A DNA stretch of 64,000 bases from Brachionus manjavacas (taxonomy: Eukaryota; Rotifera; Eurotatoria; Ploima; Brachionidae), in the NCBI GenBank assembly GCA_019054805.1, contig JAHQIY010000006.1:4030001-4094000 (forward strand). Direction: 5' to 3'. Below are positions 20,925 to 36,200 of the stretch, piece by piece (within the stretch, counting starts at the first letter, position 1; each line of letters opens with the position of its first letter). The notes beneath the pieces were generated by a model, which had not been told where the DNA came from, did no database searches, and saw only the letters and a list, made by a program, of their open reading frames with translations. Both the position numbers and the translations under genes were made by a program.

Positions 20925-23173
20925 ATGGCAGGTAGTACACCTCCATTTCCTTTTAATCCTTTATTTAATCCGTCCATGCCAATGCCTTTTCCGCCTCCTA
21001 TCATACCAGGCGCATCTATGCCTCCGCTCATGCCCCCAATGATGCCAAGTAATTTTGAATTTTATGTGATTACTCTTCATTAAATGTTTACTTGCAGCTG
21101 GGAATTTACCACCAATGAGTGCTAAAATTGGTGAAAAAGGCAAATCCGAGGTTGGTCTGTGGAGCGAGCATTTTACACCAGAAGGTCGAAAATACTACTA
21201 CAATTCGGTTACAAAAGAATCTAGATGGGAAAAACCTGAAAGCTTCAAATCTCCGAATGAAGTTACGGCCAAAAATTTTTGGATGGAATACAAAACAGAT
21301 GATGGCAAGCCTTATTATTATAACACAGTTACCAAGGAATCTAAATGGGAAAAGCCAGCTGAATACCAAGAAGCTGATGTGGTAAAATCAGGCTCCAAAA
21401 CTGATTTAGAACAAAAAAAAAATACTGAAGTCAAAGAAACTTCAAGCCAAGACTTAAAAAAATTAATCCTTAATGAAATTAAGCTTCCGAGCGAAGCTCA
21501 ATCCGCCAATAACTCTGTAAGTAGTGACGCTTACGGCAGTGATAACAGCAATTTGGGAAGCTCGACCCCAAAATCTGGTGATTCAAAACTTCAAACTACG
21601 TTTGACTTTACGGACAAAAAAAAAGCCATAGAAGCATTCAAAGATTTGTTGAGAGAAAAAAATGTATCAAGTAATTCTAGTTGGGAACAAGCATTGAAAT
21701 TAATTGCAACTGATCCTCGTTATGGCAGTCTAAAGCATTTGAATGAAAAAAAACAGGCCTTTAATGCTTATAAAGTCCAAAAGCAAAAGGAAGATAAAGA
21801 GGAGGAACGACGCAAGCTAAAACAAAACAAGGAAGAATTGGAGAAATTCTTGTTAAGTTGTGAGCATATGAGCTCGACAATCAAATATGCCAAAGCGGAA
21901 AAAATGTTTTCTCATTTAACTGTGTGGAGTAGTGTACCTGAAAGAGATAGACGTGATATCTATGACGATATTGTTGTTATATTAGAAAAAAGGGAAAAAG
22001 AAGAAGCCAAAAATATGAGAAAACGTAACATTAAAGTGTTAAAGGACATTTTAGAGTCTATGAGTAAAGTAACCTATAAGACTAGATGGAATGAGGCACA
22101 AAAACTTTTGTTCAAAGACCCGCATTTCACACAGGACATGGACTTGCAAAATATGGACAAAGAAGACGCTTTGATCGTCTTTGAAGAACACATACGCTCT
22201 CTGGAAAAAGATCATGTAGAAGATCTGCAAAAGAGGAGAAAGTGGATCAGACGCCAAGAAAGAAAGAACCGAGACGCGTTTCTGTGTCTTTTGGACGAAC
22301 TGCACGATCAAGGTAAGCTAAATTCGACTTCTCTATGGATGGATTTGTATACGACTATATCCGCTGATGAAAGATTTAATGCATTGTTGATGCAAGAGGG
22401 GTCCACGCCATTAGATTTGTTCAAATTTTATGTCGATGATCTCAAGGCAAGGTTTCACGATGACAAAAAATTAATCAAAGAGATAGCCAAAGAAAGAAAA
22501 ATTGAAATTCAACTCAAGACAACTTTGGACGAATTCGGAGAGCTCTTAAAACAAGACAAAAGAATCGAATCTGTAGATCCGGCGAACATTAAACTGGCAT
22601 TTAATCATCTAATGGAGAAATGTGAGCAAAAAGAAAAAGAAAAACAAAAAGAAGAGCACAAAAAAACAAGAAAAATTGAACAGTCATTTAAAAGTTTGTT
22701 GAAAAAATTGGAGGTCATTGAATCAACTAAGTACGAGGAAATCAAGTTAAAAATTTCAAACGATGAGGCTTATACCGCCATTAATGATGACAAAGAATGT
22801 GAGCGCTTGTTTAATGAATTTCAGCAACAAATGCAAGAATCATGTCTTCATCATGTTAAAAAAAAGAAGGAAAAACGCAAAAAAAATAAAAGATCGCGAT
22901 CCTCGTCAAAAGATTCAGAGATTGAATTGAAAATAAGCAAAAAAGATCAAGAGCATCCTGATAGTAAAAACAATTCGGATTCTGAAGTTGGCAAAAGCGA
23001 AAGGACAGATGAACAAAAATCAAGTAGAAAGCATAAAAAATCAAAAAAAAGAAAACGACAAAAATCTGTAGGAATATTTAAATTGCTTTTAATTTTTTGA
23101 ATAAAATTTATAATTTGTTTGATAAAAAAAGGAAAGTTCGAGCGGATCAGATGATGAAGCACAAGAAAATTAA
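20925..23173 (+). CDS. PRPF40: Pre-mRNA-processing factor 40 (PRPF40), WW/FF-domain protein
   Basis: Three exons, 20925-21048, 21098-23067 and 23132-23173, with 49 and 64 bp introns; 2136 nt, 711 residues. The N-terminus (1-45) is Pro/Met-rich ([11 protein letters not shown]). Two WW domains follow, about 62-91 ([20 protein letters not shown]) and about 102-130 ([20 protein letters not shown]). A charged linker leads to a run of four or more FF domains from about residue 215 to 640, the first containing [21 protein letters not shown]. The C-terminus is Lys/Arg/Ser-rich and ends [12 protein letters not shown] from the tiny last exon. PRPF40 is a U1 snRNP-associated factor that binds the branch-point protein SF1 and RNA polymerase II CTD in the nucleus. 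Without the last intron the ORF would end early at 23100; the spliced end gives a typical acidic tail. Confidence 0.93.
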
Positions 23174-26100
23174 AACAATTTATTTAAACAACCATTTTTG
23201 TTTATTTGTCTCATTTATCTAATATAATCAAATTTCTTTTAGCCCATTATTAGAAAAAGAGACTTCAATATCTCAAAAACAGGGTGGAATAACAAAGCGC
23301 TTAAAATTGTTAATTTCAATTCAATGTATTTTATTAATTAAAATTTAAAAAAATTTTGTTTTTTTTTGTTGTTCAAAATCAAAATAATAAAATTTAAAAT
23401 TTATCTTTAATTTATTTATCCAAATATTGACGAAAAAAAACACTAGAATCTAGACTAAAAAGCGGAAATAAAAAATTGTTGTATTCTCAGACCAAAAATT
23501 TTGTCCGGAACAAATTCTTAAAAATTTAATTACTCTAAAAATTAGTTTAGCATAGATAATTTTTAGAAACTGAAAACTAACTGATTGAGAAAAATTATTC
23601 TTACGGTAAAAAGATAAAATGACAAATTTTTTAAATTAAATTACAATTTTTAATAAGAAAATGTCAGGCCTAAGTGTCTTTTTCGTGTATTTTGAATAAA
23701 TGTTGAGTTATGGAAAAAGGATGTTATGCACCAAATGTGTATTAACATCTTTCGTTTTTGATTTGGCCTTTTCTTTTTTTCGCTAATTCTTCACCTGTAA
23801 AAATTTACTTATATCTTTATAAAATAAATTTAATGAATAAAACGATTTTATTAAGACAAAAATGCCTTTTATTTGTTAAAGAATTTTCATTGTAATAATA
23901 CTTTTTTTTTGTTTGAAAAAAATTTATATTTCTTAAAAGACTTTTAAACTCCGAAATACTCGGCAACTTTTTCTATCTTTATTTAAATAGCAAATGCTTG
24001 AGTGACATGAGTGTCCAATTTTTAAATAAAACTACTATCGGATTCACTTTCCAAATCATGCATTTTAGAATTAGATGAAAATTTTTTTTTCATAATTATA
24101 ATGGAAATAGTTCTAATGTCAAAAAAGATTTTTATAATTTTGAAAAAGAGTTTTTTAAATCAAAAAAGTTGTTTATTTAAAAAAAAATAATTTAAATGCA
24201 TGTAGTATTTTAATAAAGTAAATTTATTTTAGTGATAAAAAGTAATTTTAGTTGCAATTGCAATATAATTCCAATTTATTTTTTGAAATTGTGTCAAAAA
24301 TTTTTTCAATCACTGTTCTGTGGTGTTGAAATTTATTTCAAAAATGATATTTTTGATTCAATCACAATATTTAAGGCATTAATTAAGTTATTTGAAGTCT
24401 GGACACCTAAGTACCAAATTAAAAAAATAACCAAAAATTTAGATTAATTTTTAATCAATAAATTCTGATCGAGATTAACTCAAACAAGAAATGGAACAAA
24501 TAGGAATAGTATAAAATAAGTCTGTATAATTAATTTTTTCGATGTAGAATAAGTGTTCTTATTTAAGAAAACATTTTTAAGTATTTGAATACGTACATAA
24601 GAGTCTTGTTGTAAATGGGGATTGGTGTTAGAAAAATTCTCTCGGGTCAAGATCTATACCTTTAATAATTGCGATATCCTATCTTATATAGAATTTTTTA
24701 TTTAAATTACAAACATAAATATCAATGTCTATTATAATTTTCCCTTTAAATTAATTTATTCTATAGGCGTTAAGCTTAGTTAAAATATGAACCATATCAC
24801 GATTTTTTTTTCACAAGATAAATGTAATTTTTATTAACACAAAAATTCTGAGATTAATGTATTCTAATTTTTAAGTTGTGTCTTTTTTCCATAAAAATAT
24901 TGATTGATTTAATTTTGAGTAGATTAGTTCTTTGAAAAATATTCCAGAGAAAATTTTTTTGCTCAAAAGATTAAAAATATTTTTAAGATTAGTTTAATTG
25001 AAATTTTGATTTACGGAATTTTAACTCTTAAGGTCAAACACTTAATTTTACGAGCGAATAAATAAAGTCACATTTCTATTGTTCATAAGTCGACCATAAT
25101 TATATTGAATTTCATTTTTACAAAACCAATATGAGCCTCTCAGTCCAAACTAAACAAGATTTGAGTTTCAAGTCTTTCTAGAGTATTATTAATTTATAGC
25201 CTATAAATCAACTATATTTATTTGCCAACTATATTCTCAAATTGATCAGCATATCAATAAATTCAAACATATCAAGTTTCTTTTATCTTATCTATATCAA
25301 ATACAATTCAAAATTTTTATTTTCCTATGGAGTAAAAATAGTACGGCTTTTTAGCCGAGCTTAGCTATAGTCGCCGAAATTTTGATTTTATCTAGAATCT
25401 GCTAAATAAAAGTTAATTTTTATTATAGTATTTATTACATCATATATTAAATCTAATTAGGTTATCTTATTTATTCGCCCCTTAGGTCTATAGGCTTGGA
25501 CGATTTCTATCTCAGTTAGTCTCTTAAAGCCTAGTTTTTTTTTATTAAAAATTCTAATTTACAATAGGAAGTCCTATACACACACACAAATAAATTTTAT
25601 TCGATTTTTATGAGTCTTCTTTTATTAGTTTTGTTTAAGCTTCAGTTGGTTCAGCACAGTGAATGGCGCTTCTTTACACTTCTAGTTTGTACTCATACTC
25701 TCACTTTAGCACATGTATATCATGATATTTTGGTTATTTTATTTAAAATGTTTTTCTTTAGATTTACAGTTTTTTATTTTTTATTATTATGAACTTTGTT
25801 AAATAAGATCTTTATTTGAGCGTAACATGTAATTTTTGAATAGGCTGTCAAATTAGAATTTTACCTTGAGCTAACTTAATTAAATTTGAAAGATCGTATG
25901 ATAACACGAAAGGTTTGGTCAAGTTTTAACAAAATCGGATCGATTTTAGTAGAAATATTTTTTCCTTCGAGCTAAACAGAAATTGAAAGTTAATAAAAAA
26001 TATGAGCCAGGAGCCTGGAGCTGTTTATCCATTTTGGTTTAGTCCATTTTAATGTCATTTTTAATATTTTCTTACATGTTCAAATATCATTAAGATTTTA

Positions 26101-29100
26101 GTTGAGTTTGGTTCTATCATTGAACCATTAATGGCTTTTTGCTACGCATTAAAGCGCCATTAATCACTCACAGAAGTTTTCGTTCGCATATACTTAAATT
26201 CGGAGCCAAATTGATAAATAGCCTCGGAGGCAAATCAGTCGGCTACATTCTAAGTATTCTGAACAAACCTCAAAACAAAATTTAGTACAACAAAAATCTT
26301 AACAAATCCTTAGAAATCAATAAAGCGGAGATTTTTAAGATGGCTCTGTTTTGTAGTCAGCAGCAAGTGTGTGAATCAAATCAAATATTCTATCATAAAA
26401 TTTTGAAAATTGTTTTTTTTTTTCTCTTTTTTTAAATCGAAAAAAAAATTCGATTAATCAAGTGCTTTTTTAAGACTAAGAAAAAATTGTAACCATTGCA
26501 TGATTCACGATGAATTCATTAGAAATGACAGAGATCATTTTAGGACAGCGTTAGTTATAATAAAACAAAACAACAACAGAAAGAATAATTAAAATCGTCC
26601 ATTGACCAAATGAGACATGTGCTTAATTGTTTGGGCTTTTGTTTTCAAAACTGCAATTAAATATGACGACTATTCCCCTTGGTTTTGAGACCAATTAGTC
26701 AAGCTTTTTGAAATATGAACGTAAATTTTTGCTGTCCTTATTTGACGATAGATGCAGATTTTATCTTCAGACAAGTGCGTTTTGATTTGAGCCAGAGATA
26801 AACACCACAATAGCGGAAGCAAACACACAAACACAATCTGCTGCTCTGTTTGTAATTAGAGCTGTTTGGTTTGTGTACTCAACGAATTATGAGTAACCGT
26901 TAGTTTCGGTCTAACGATCGTCTGACCATACAGGACCCGGACATATCATTAGCATATATTAATGAGTTCAAAATCAATAATTTATAAACTAGGCCCTACA
27001 AAATTATTAGCATAAATCGAAACAAACTAACAAGGGGGTTATCGATTTTTTTCTATGAGAATGCGCTCTCATCGTTTCGATTTTGACTATCAACTCTCGT
27101 TTTGTAGTTCTAAGTTTGTTTTTTTTCTTCTTCTTCTTCTACTCGATCAACGAGAGCTATACGATTAATATTCATAAATAATTATAATCGCGGAACTACA
27201 ATCTATCGTGTGTTTAAATTTGATGCCTATTTTATGTTCATTGTGCTGGTCAATGAATAAGCTATAAACTTTTTTATGTTTATAGCATAAGTGTTTATCA
27301 TCTCAAACCATTCCTTTTCGAAAATGTTTCGTAGATGCGTTAGCCTAAGCAAGCAGAGTTTAGGGCCGTTGACTTTTTTTTTTTAAATCGGATCAAATCT
27401 TTATTGCTTGGCGTAATTTCTACTTTTGATAAAAAGTTGTGAGACGCAGCTTTTTTTGTTTTACAGATAAACTCTAACAGTAGCTTTTTCAACTATTTCA
27501 ACCTTTATTTATATGTCTTTATTGCCTTTTCCGAATGACAAGAAACTATTGTTCTTTATTTCAGTATTTTACTTAAAGTCTCAACTTTTCGATCGTAAAG
27601 TTGAGAATTTATTTAATAATTAATTTTGTTCAAGTTTCGTATTTTTTTATTAAAGACTTCAAAGATTAGGTCTTTGCAAAAATTGATTTTATTCCAGGAA
27701 CTGTACAGAAAAAAATTTTTATTTGATTTTTTTAAATTAGTTTAGAACGCCAAAAACCCAAGACAAATTGTTGGGTAGTAAATATTGATTTTGTCAGAAA
27801 TTAAATTAGGAACTAGAAAATGATTTTTAGATTTTTGGTTGATTTCTTTTTTAGAAATCCTATGGAGACTTGCCGAAAAAGAAATTCGACGTCTGAAAAA
27901 GTTAAGGCGATAAATAATATTTTTGAATTAAAAAGAAAAAAGAATTGTTTAAATTTTCCTAAGTTTATTGATACTTAATTTTGTAAGTTCAGTTTTTAGA
28001 GTAATGAACTATTTGTAAGTCGGTTCATCATTAATGATGGCCCAAAGTAACTGATTAGAACAAATTAAAAATAAATACCATTTAATTAAAAAGCTTCTTT
28101 TATTTACATAAAATAAGAAAGAGTTTTCTCAAAATTTTCATTTAGACGATGCTCGTTTGTAAAATAAGAAAGAGTTTAAAGAAGATTAAGCATGAAAATT
28201 GGTCAACTAATCTTGGAAAAATTTTTTGTATATTTTTTATTGTCTAATTAACGAAAGTATTTTTAACTTGGAAAAAAATGACTTCATTTTGTATAAAATT
28301 AAAACATCTGTCATTGATTCATAGATCAAAAATGTTTCTAATTCATGAGCATGTTGCATATTTTCAAATCAATCTTCTGAATTATTAATGAACCCACTCA
28401 AGAGTGTTTTGCTACTCCAAAATATTTGGACAAACAAAATCTAGTCGACTGACTAAACAATTCTTTTGTCATTGTTCATTTTAAAATTATTGAGGTTTTT
28501 TTTTGTTCGTTTTTTGTTTGATAGCTAGTACAATCAAAAGCAATTGAGGTCAATTTATTTTTTGATCTTGTTTTTTTTTTAGTAAGACCTTATCTTCGAG
28601 GTGAATGAAAAAGATATGTTTTTTTCTTAATGAATCATGGGTGAGAATGTCAAAAAATTAAGTAAATACTCTTACTATTTCCAAGAGCAAGCAAGCTGTA
28701 ACGAGCTTTGTAATTGAGCGAACTCGAAAAAATTTCTGCATGATACGTATACTTTCCAAAAAATATTGCAATCAAAAAAAATAAAAATTGCATAACAAAC
28801 CTAACTAAATTTCATTTTTAATTCGAATACAAAAAAGAAAAAAAGACTAACTAGTATTACGAAGGAGATTTAGCACTTTTTATTTTTATTGAAAAAGTTT
28901 TCCTTTCTATTCGTAAAAGTCAACCTACAGCTTACAAGAAAAATACATCGCTCTGTGAGCAATTGAGAAGCGTATGTTTATTAACTGCTGGGAGTATGAA
29001 TCAAAAATTGTGAAATGGATTATTTCATTTAGTTCTAAAATTTGTTATATCTACTATAACTAATTAAATGGAAATGAATCGAGAATTGTTTATATATATA

Positions 29101-30296
29101 TATATATATCGTGTTAAATAATTTATTAAAAGTAAACTATGACCGTATATGGCTAATTTGTGTAATTAATTTTTGAATTGTGAATTTATCTATTTAGCTA
29201 CTTCAATAGAATTATCTTCCATTGTGATGAGGTAAATTTAAAAAAGAATAATTATTGAGGAGCTTAGACCAAAGTCAAAGGTATCATCAATTTTTTAATA
29301 GTTCATTTAAGATATTTCTAAAATGCTTAGACTTCAAGTTACACAAGCAAAGTGTTATCAAGCCACAGATTCCGTCATCTGATTTAAACATTTCTTTGAG
29401 TTAAATTTTGAGTTTGGAAGAATTCCTTTTGATTGTTGACAAGTTAAAATTAAAAAATTTGTGGAGAAGAGCAAAATCAGCTAAAAATGAATTTTTTGAT
29501 GGTGCTTGCTCGTGCATCTAATGAAAGATAAGAGATAAAACATGGTCATATCTGATTAAGTTCATGAAAGAAAGTTTTGAGAAGAGATAAAGTTCTTCAA
29601 AGTTAAATATCTTCCATACTTTGAGCACTCTGGGCATGTGAAATGTTGGTCGAAGGTTAAAAATTTGTCTGATTAGGTTTTTTTGTTAGAGATTAAGAGT
29701 GGCTTTAGTCACACATTTGAGTTTTTAAGTTTTCAAAACCGTAGGTATATTGGGATAAGCAGTAAATTTTTTAGATGAGGGATTTGAGGTCCGGAGACGA
29801 TTCACCGATGTTTTACATGAAGAATATCTATGAATTTTCATGTAATTCGAATTCATTTTTCTAATTGGATTTGTTTAATTAATTAGAGAAAAAGTTGTAT
29901 TTTTTTTTGATAAATCGGGAGTGAGAATGTCAAATTACTAAGTAAATACTTACATTATTTATAAATTATCCTAACTAAGGCCTCTTTTAAATTAGTTTCT
30001 AATAAATTTTAAATCAAGAGCTCTGAAGAAAAAAAAATTGTAATTTTGTAGAAAAAAATACTTTTATTAAGCTAATAATAAAAATACTTATTAATAATGA
30101 ACACTTGAGAACTTTTCTAATGGCTTCCTGCTGGCCTAGCTTTGAACCAAAGATGCGATGTCAGTTAAAACGATACGATCAATTAATTAAGGCCACATTT
30201 AATCAATCATTTGAAAACAAAAAAAAATTATTATTTTTAATTCTACCATTTTTGTTGTTGTTAGATTAGAATGAGATTTATGAACTAGATTAGAAA
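23174..30296. other. 7.1 kb non-coding region upstream of the cadherin
   Basis: No convincing coding exon on either strand. Seen in it: CACACACA at about 25580, TTC-repeats at about 27127-27140, an inverted pair GCTATAAAC/GTTTATAGC at 27261-27286, a (TA)n run at 29091-29109, and a ~60 bp motif present twice (28619-28680 and 29899-29960). The stretch 26000-27200 is less AT-rich than its surroundings and may hold cadherin 5' UTR exons or regulatory DNA; this is a guess. Confidence 0.5.
28619..28680 (+). repeat. Duplicated ~60 bp motif, copy 1 (copy 2 at 29899-29960)
   Basis: Both copies share GTGAGAATGTCAAA, then AAGTAAATACT and an ACTATTT/ACATTATTT end, in the same orientation and spacing, 1.28 kb apart, both upstream of the cadherin start. 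Confidence 0.65.
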
Positions 30297-33200
30297 ATGA
30301 TGTTAATTCGTATTGTTTTTCTAACATTGTCAATTGTGTGTTTTGTTGTCTCAGACGAATGCTTCACATACAAACGTCTGAGCATAGAGGATCTAAACGA
30401 GCATCCAATTGAGATAGAGTTGAATGCCAAGTCTGGCATTTGTCAATCGTTTACCAAACGCATCAAAGCCATTTACACACTGCACTTGAAAAATGTATCG
30501 AGTGAATTGTACGACGAGTCTTTGTTCGAATTTCAGCTCAATAGTGACAACAGAGTGCAATTTCTAGTTAGAAAAAGACAAATAATTGATCAGTTAATCA
30601 ATGCAACATTTGTGTTCGATTTGAATTTAAAATGTGATCTGGTCATTGATTTCTACAGACCAAACATAGACTCGTTTATCGACGACCTAACAGCACTTGT
30701 CAATCTCAACCGAGCACAGTCGTTCTTGTTCACGCAAACACACACCACACTAACTCACATTGAAATGGACAAGCTTTTGCCGCAACTAGACTCCAGCGCC
30801 TATTCACTAGTTTGTCTCAAATGTGACATAAACAACAAAGAGCTAAACTCAGTTAACATATCCATAAACGAACAGCACGTTCTGGTGCTCAAAGTGGAAC
30901 AATTCAGCCGACCAGACCTGGCCTACAACGATGTGATCTTACTAGTCGAACAATCAAAGACTCGCTTGTACTTGGTGGTGCGGGTGTTCAAGCCACACGG
31001 CCATTTCGACCATTTGGTCTTTAATTTGGAAGAAAAACGCCAAAAACGATACTCCAACCCGTTGATGTATATGCAAAGCGGCGCCCATCTAAGCCCAATA
31101 CCCAGCTCTAACTTTAACATGCTAAAAACAGCTCAGCTGGCCATAACCGAAGAAACGGTCGGTCTGCAGACCAAACTAAAAATCTACGACTTTGTCTGGA
31201 TGGACTATCAAATAAACGCCACGGACTACGTCAAAGAACGCATTCAGCTGATAGCGCCCGACAATCCCATTCTGAACATTACCAAGCCTTTTGACTACGA
31301 ACTAGGCGGGCCCATGCACACATTTCAGATAGTGTTTACGCGCAAAATCGACAAACGTGTGGTCAAGGACATTAAGCCGATAAACATCAAAGTAATCGAT
31401 GTGAACGACGAGCCGCCTGTGTGGCGAATGGACGAGCCGGTGCCGTACACAGCTGTGGTCGAGCGCGATCCACGACCAGGCCAATTGGTCTTTGAGTTCG
31501 CGGCCGACGATCCGGACTCACAATCGCACATAGTCTACACTCTGCACTCCAAGTCGCCTAATACCACGCGGTTCGCAATGAAAGAGGGAAAGATTTACAC
31601 GGTGGCCGGAGCGCCCTTCCAATTTGACACGTACAAAATTTTGGTCTCTGCCTACGACGCCAAAGCGGCCAACTCGCACAGGTCATTTGGTCATGCGGTC
31701 GTCGATCCATTCGCGGCCAACAAATCGCAGGAGATATTCGCCGAGTTGACAATTGTTGTGGGCAAAAAAGCGCCTCAGTTCTATCAAAGCGAGTACAAGG
31801 TGAACATTAGCGAGAACGCGCCGATCGGATTTAGTGTGGTGCAGATGCGCGCCAAGTCGTTTAATCCCGACGCCATGAACAAAAAGCATCTGAGATACTC
31901 GTTGGAAACGCGACACGGTCAATCGGCCGAGTTCAGCATCTATTCGGAAAATGGCACGGTGATTTTGGCGCGCAAAGTCGACTACGAAACGGACAAACGA
32001 GAGTTCAACCTAGTGGTGCACGTTACCGAACAATCGGGCTGGCTATTGACGTCGTCGGCCCGTCTAACCGTTCACATCGAAGACTACAATGACAACTCGC
32101 CTCAGTTCACGCTGTCCGAGTATGTGCGCAACAAGCCAGTGGCCGAGGACATCGAGCCGGACACGTTCATCATTCAAGTGGAAGTGCAGGACAGAGACAG
32201 TGGGCCGAACGGACAAATCGAATGGCAAGTGTCCAATGCTAACTTTTACATTCGACCGTACTCGAGCACACAGAGCAAACGCGCCAAAATCTACAACGCA
32301 CACACGCTCGACTTCGAAATACCGCAGCACATGTATCGGTTTGACGTGATCGCGTGTGACCAAGGCGAGCCGAGGTTGTGCGCCTCGGCCAAAGTGTCCG
32401 TGCCCGTGAGCAACGTGAACGACGAAAAGCCCAAGTTCGACCAAAAGGTCATATTGGCCACGCTGGACGAAAATGTGCCGCCGGGCGCCTACGTGACCAC
32501 AGTGCAGGCGAGTGACGGCGACGGCGACCGAATCTTTTTTTCGCTCAAAGACCAGTCGGGCCCGTTCGAAATAAATCGCGAGTCGGGCATTGTGAAAGTG
32601 AAAGCGGACCGTCGAATCGACCCCAACGAAGACTACTACAATTTGACTGTGTACGCCGAGGACGACGGCTCGTGTTGCTCTCTCTCATGGTCGTCGCGCA
32701 CCCCACTCAAATTGCACGCGTTCATTGCAGAGCGAAAATCGGCCAAAGACATGGTCGTGAAAACGAATCGCGAAGAGGCCACTTTGGTCATTAAAATACG
32801 CGACATAAACGATCACGCGCCAAAATTCTACGACTGCGACAACTATTCGCGTTTGGCCCAAGTGCAAGAAGAAATGGCCGTGGGCACCAAAGTAATTCAA
32901 GTGGAAGCGATTGACGCGGACAAAGGCGAAAATGGCCAAGTCGAGTACGAAATTTTGTCGACTCACACGAACGAACGCAATCAGCCGTTTCGAATTGACG
33001 CCGCCACCGGCCTAATCACCACCAACATTGTGTTCGACAGAGAGTCCAACAACAAATACAACGAGTACAGCATTACGGTCAAGGCCAAAGACAAGGGCAA
33101 GCCGCATCCGCTATCGGACGCTTGTTCGTTTCGAATCAAAATACTGGACATAAATGACCATGCGCCATTCTTCTACGAGACCGAGTACAAATTGTCCATC

Positions 33201-36200
33201 AAGTACAATGCTCAGCCGGGCCACAATATTCATCGAATAATTGCCAGTGATGCGGACTCGGGCAAAAATGCCGAAATAAAGTATCGAATTGAGGCAACGA
33301 ACGGCCGCTATGCCGACCACTTTAGCGTGGACGAGTCGACTGGCATGATCTCGTTGCGTAAAGCGTTGTCGCCCAGTGTCAAGCAGCCCATAGTGTTCAA
33401 TTTGATTGCGCAGGACCAAGGTGTGCCGCCGCTGAGCTCGTCGGTGCCAGTGAGCTTGTCGTTTGCGGACAGAGACAACGAGCCGCCCAAATGGTTGGCC
33501 GAGACCGAGAAACGCTTCGAACGAGTGGTGCGCATACCCGAGGCCATTTCGTTGAATCAAGTGGTCGAAACTCTTGACGCCGAGTCCAACTACGCGCCAA
33601 ATTCAAAATTGATATTTGACTTTTCGCCCAAGCCTCAGCCCGAGTCGTTCATCATTCAACAAGACAAAATACCGGGCACCAATCGATACCGCGGCAAAAT
33701 AATTGTCTATCAGCCGCTCGATGCCGAAACCCAAAATTTCTACGAGCTTCACGTGCGCGTACAGAACGCGGCCGCCCAGCCCATGGAAATAACGGGCTTG
33801 GTCCGCGTCGAAATACTCGACTCGAACGACAACATGCCCTTGTTCACGTCGCCCACTTACTTGGCCAATGTGAGCGAGAACTCGGCGCCCAACACCTACG
33901 TGACCAAAGTGACCGCCGTCGACAAGGACATTAGCGCGCCCAACAATTTAGTCGTCTATTCGATCAACGATCCGGACGCCACTCGCCAATTTCAAATCGA
34001 CCCGTACACCGGCAACATCACAACTCGTGTGGTCCTCGATCGCGAACAAACCAAAGTCTATTTCATTGACATAACTGCGTGCGACTCGGCCATGTCCGAC
34101 CGGCCCAACATGAACTCGCCAAATTGCCGCACGGCCAATGTTCGAATCGACGTGGCCGACACCAACGACAACGCGCCCTACTTCAACTATTCGCTGTACG
34201 AGGCCAGTGTGGTCGAGAATAGCGAGCGCGGCACCCCGATCATAAGCATTCAGGCGAACGATTTGGACGAGAACGCCCAGCTCAGATACTTGATTGCGGA
34301 CGGCAACGAACAAAATGTGTTCGGCGTACGAGAGTCCATTGGCGAAATTTACGTGGCCAACAACGCCAAATTGGACTACGAAATATTCGAGTTGTTTCAC
34401 TTGACGTTGACTGTCAGCGACGGCATCCACAACGCCAGCTGCAAAGTTAATATCAGACTGTTGGACGTCAACGACAATCCGCCTCAATTTACCCAAGTGC
34501 CGCCCTACGAAATCGAATTGATCGAAGAAGACTTGAGTTTTCCGCGCACCATTCTCAAAATAAATGCCACCGATGGCGACACCAAACGACCCAATACCAT
34601 AGTCTACAAAATAAACTACAATTACACGCACAACGGCTCCAGTTTTCGTCCGTTCTCCATTGACGAGCACACCGGCGAGATTATACTCGACGAAAAGCTC
34701 GACAGGGACTATCCGAACGGTCGGCCTGTGTGGTCGTTTAATGTGATCGCGTCGGACGAAGGCGGCGCCAAAGGATGCATGGACAGCACGGCTGTGGTCA
34801 ATGTGCGGCTAACCGACATAAATGACAATGCGCCCGTGTTCGATCGGCCGCCCTATTTGGGCCACATAATGGAGAATTCGGCGCCGCGCACACTGATCAT
34901 GACCGTCGCTGCCAACGACTATGACGACCCGCTAATGGGACACAACGCAGTGCTCAGATATCAAATAGCCGAGAATAAGAAATTTGGCAATTTGGACGTG
35001 TTCAGCATCAACGAGACTAGCGGTCAAATATTCCAGAATATCAAGTTGGATCGAGAGCAAATAGACAAGTACACGATTGAGGTGTGTGCCACGGACGGAG
35101 GCGGAAAGCGCGGATGCGGCCAAGTGACTATTTATGTGGACGATGCGAACGATCAAGCGCCTCAATTTCAATCCAACACGTACACAGAGACAATTAACGA
35201 AGACTTTGGCATTGGCGATCGTGTCATCATTGTGACAGCAAGCGACAAAGACATCGGAGTGAATGCCGAGCTCAGCTACGGCCTCAAGTCCGAGTGTTTG
35301 GTCCGCAATTCGATTTACACGGGCAATGACCAGCTCGATTGTGTTGATGGTGTGCGCGAGCCAATCTATTTCAAAGTGGACACTGAACGCGAGGTCAATA
35401 GTGGCTTTGTTAAATTGGCCAAAGCCGTCAATTTCGATCCGCCCGACTACCATCGATTGTTCAAGCTCAACGTTAGTGTAAGCGATGGTGTGCATTTGAA
35501 TTACACGACTGTGTTTGTGAACATAGCCGATGTGAATGACGAGGCGCCGCAATTTTTTCAACCGGTCAAAAATGTGCCCGTCTACGAGTCCATAGCACCG
35601 TTGAGTGTGATCACTAATTTTAGTGCTCGCGATTTGGACACCAACGAAATGAATCGTCGATTTAGCTACTCGCTCGATCGAAAGTCAGACGGCAGTCATC
35701 AATTTAGCATAGACCAGTACGGCAATTTGTACAATTTGGAACCGTTGGACCGAGAGCTCAAGGACAAGTACATATTGAGAGTGTTTGCCATAGACGAGGG
35801 CTATCCGCCTCAAACCGGCATTGCTACTCTAAATTTGGAAGTGCTCGATGTGAACGACAATTATCCGGTCTTTGCCGATCACTATGCGCCTATTGTTATG
35901 GAAAATAGTGCACCGCATCAATTTGTGAGCTCGATTAGAGCCAAAGATTTGGACTCGCCTGACAACGGTCCGCCGTATTCGTTCGAGTTTCCGGACAAAT
36001 TGAATGTGTGGCCGGATAGGAAAAACGCCAAATTTAATTTAAGCTATGTGTTTGACGAAATAAACGGCGACAATCATGCCAATGTCTATTCGTTGTCTCA
36101 ATTTGACCGCGAGGGTAAGAATTGCGCCTTTGGTCATGGCACTCATGGTAGTCATGGTGATGGTAGTCATGGTGATAGTAGTCATGGTGACGGTAGTCAT

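Noticed and set aside
23700-23830. Minus-strand GEELAKKRKGQIKNERC followed by a stop after a CAG acceptor-like site
   Set aside because: Looks like a possible last exon, but no upstream exon could be found within the next kilobase; too short to support.
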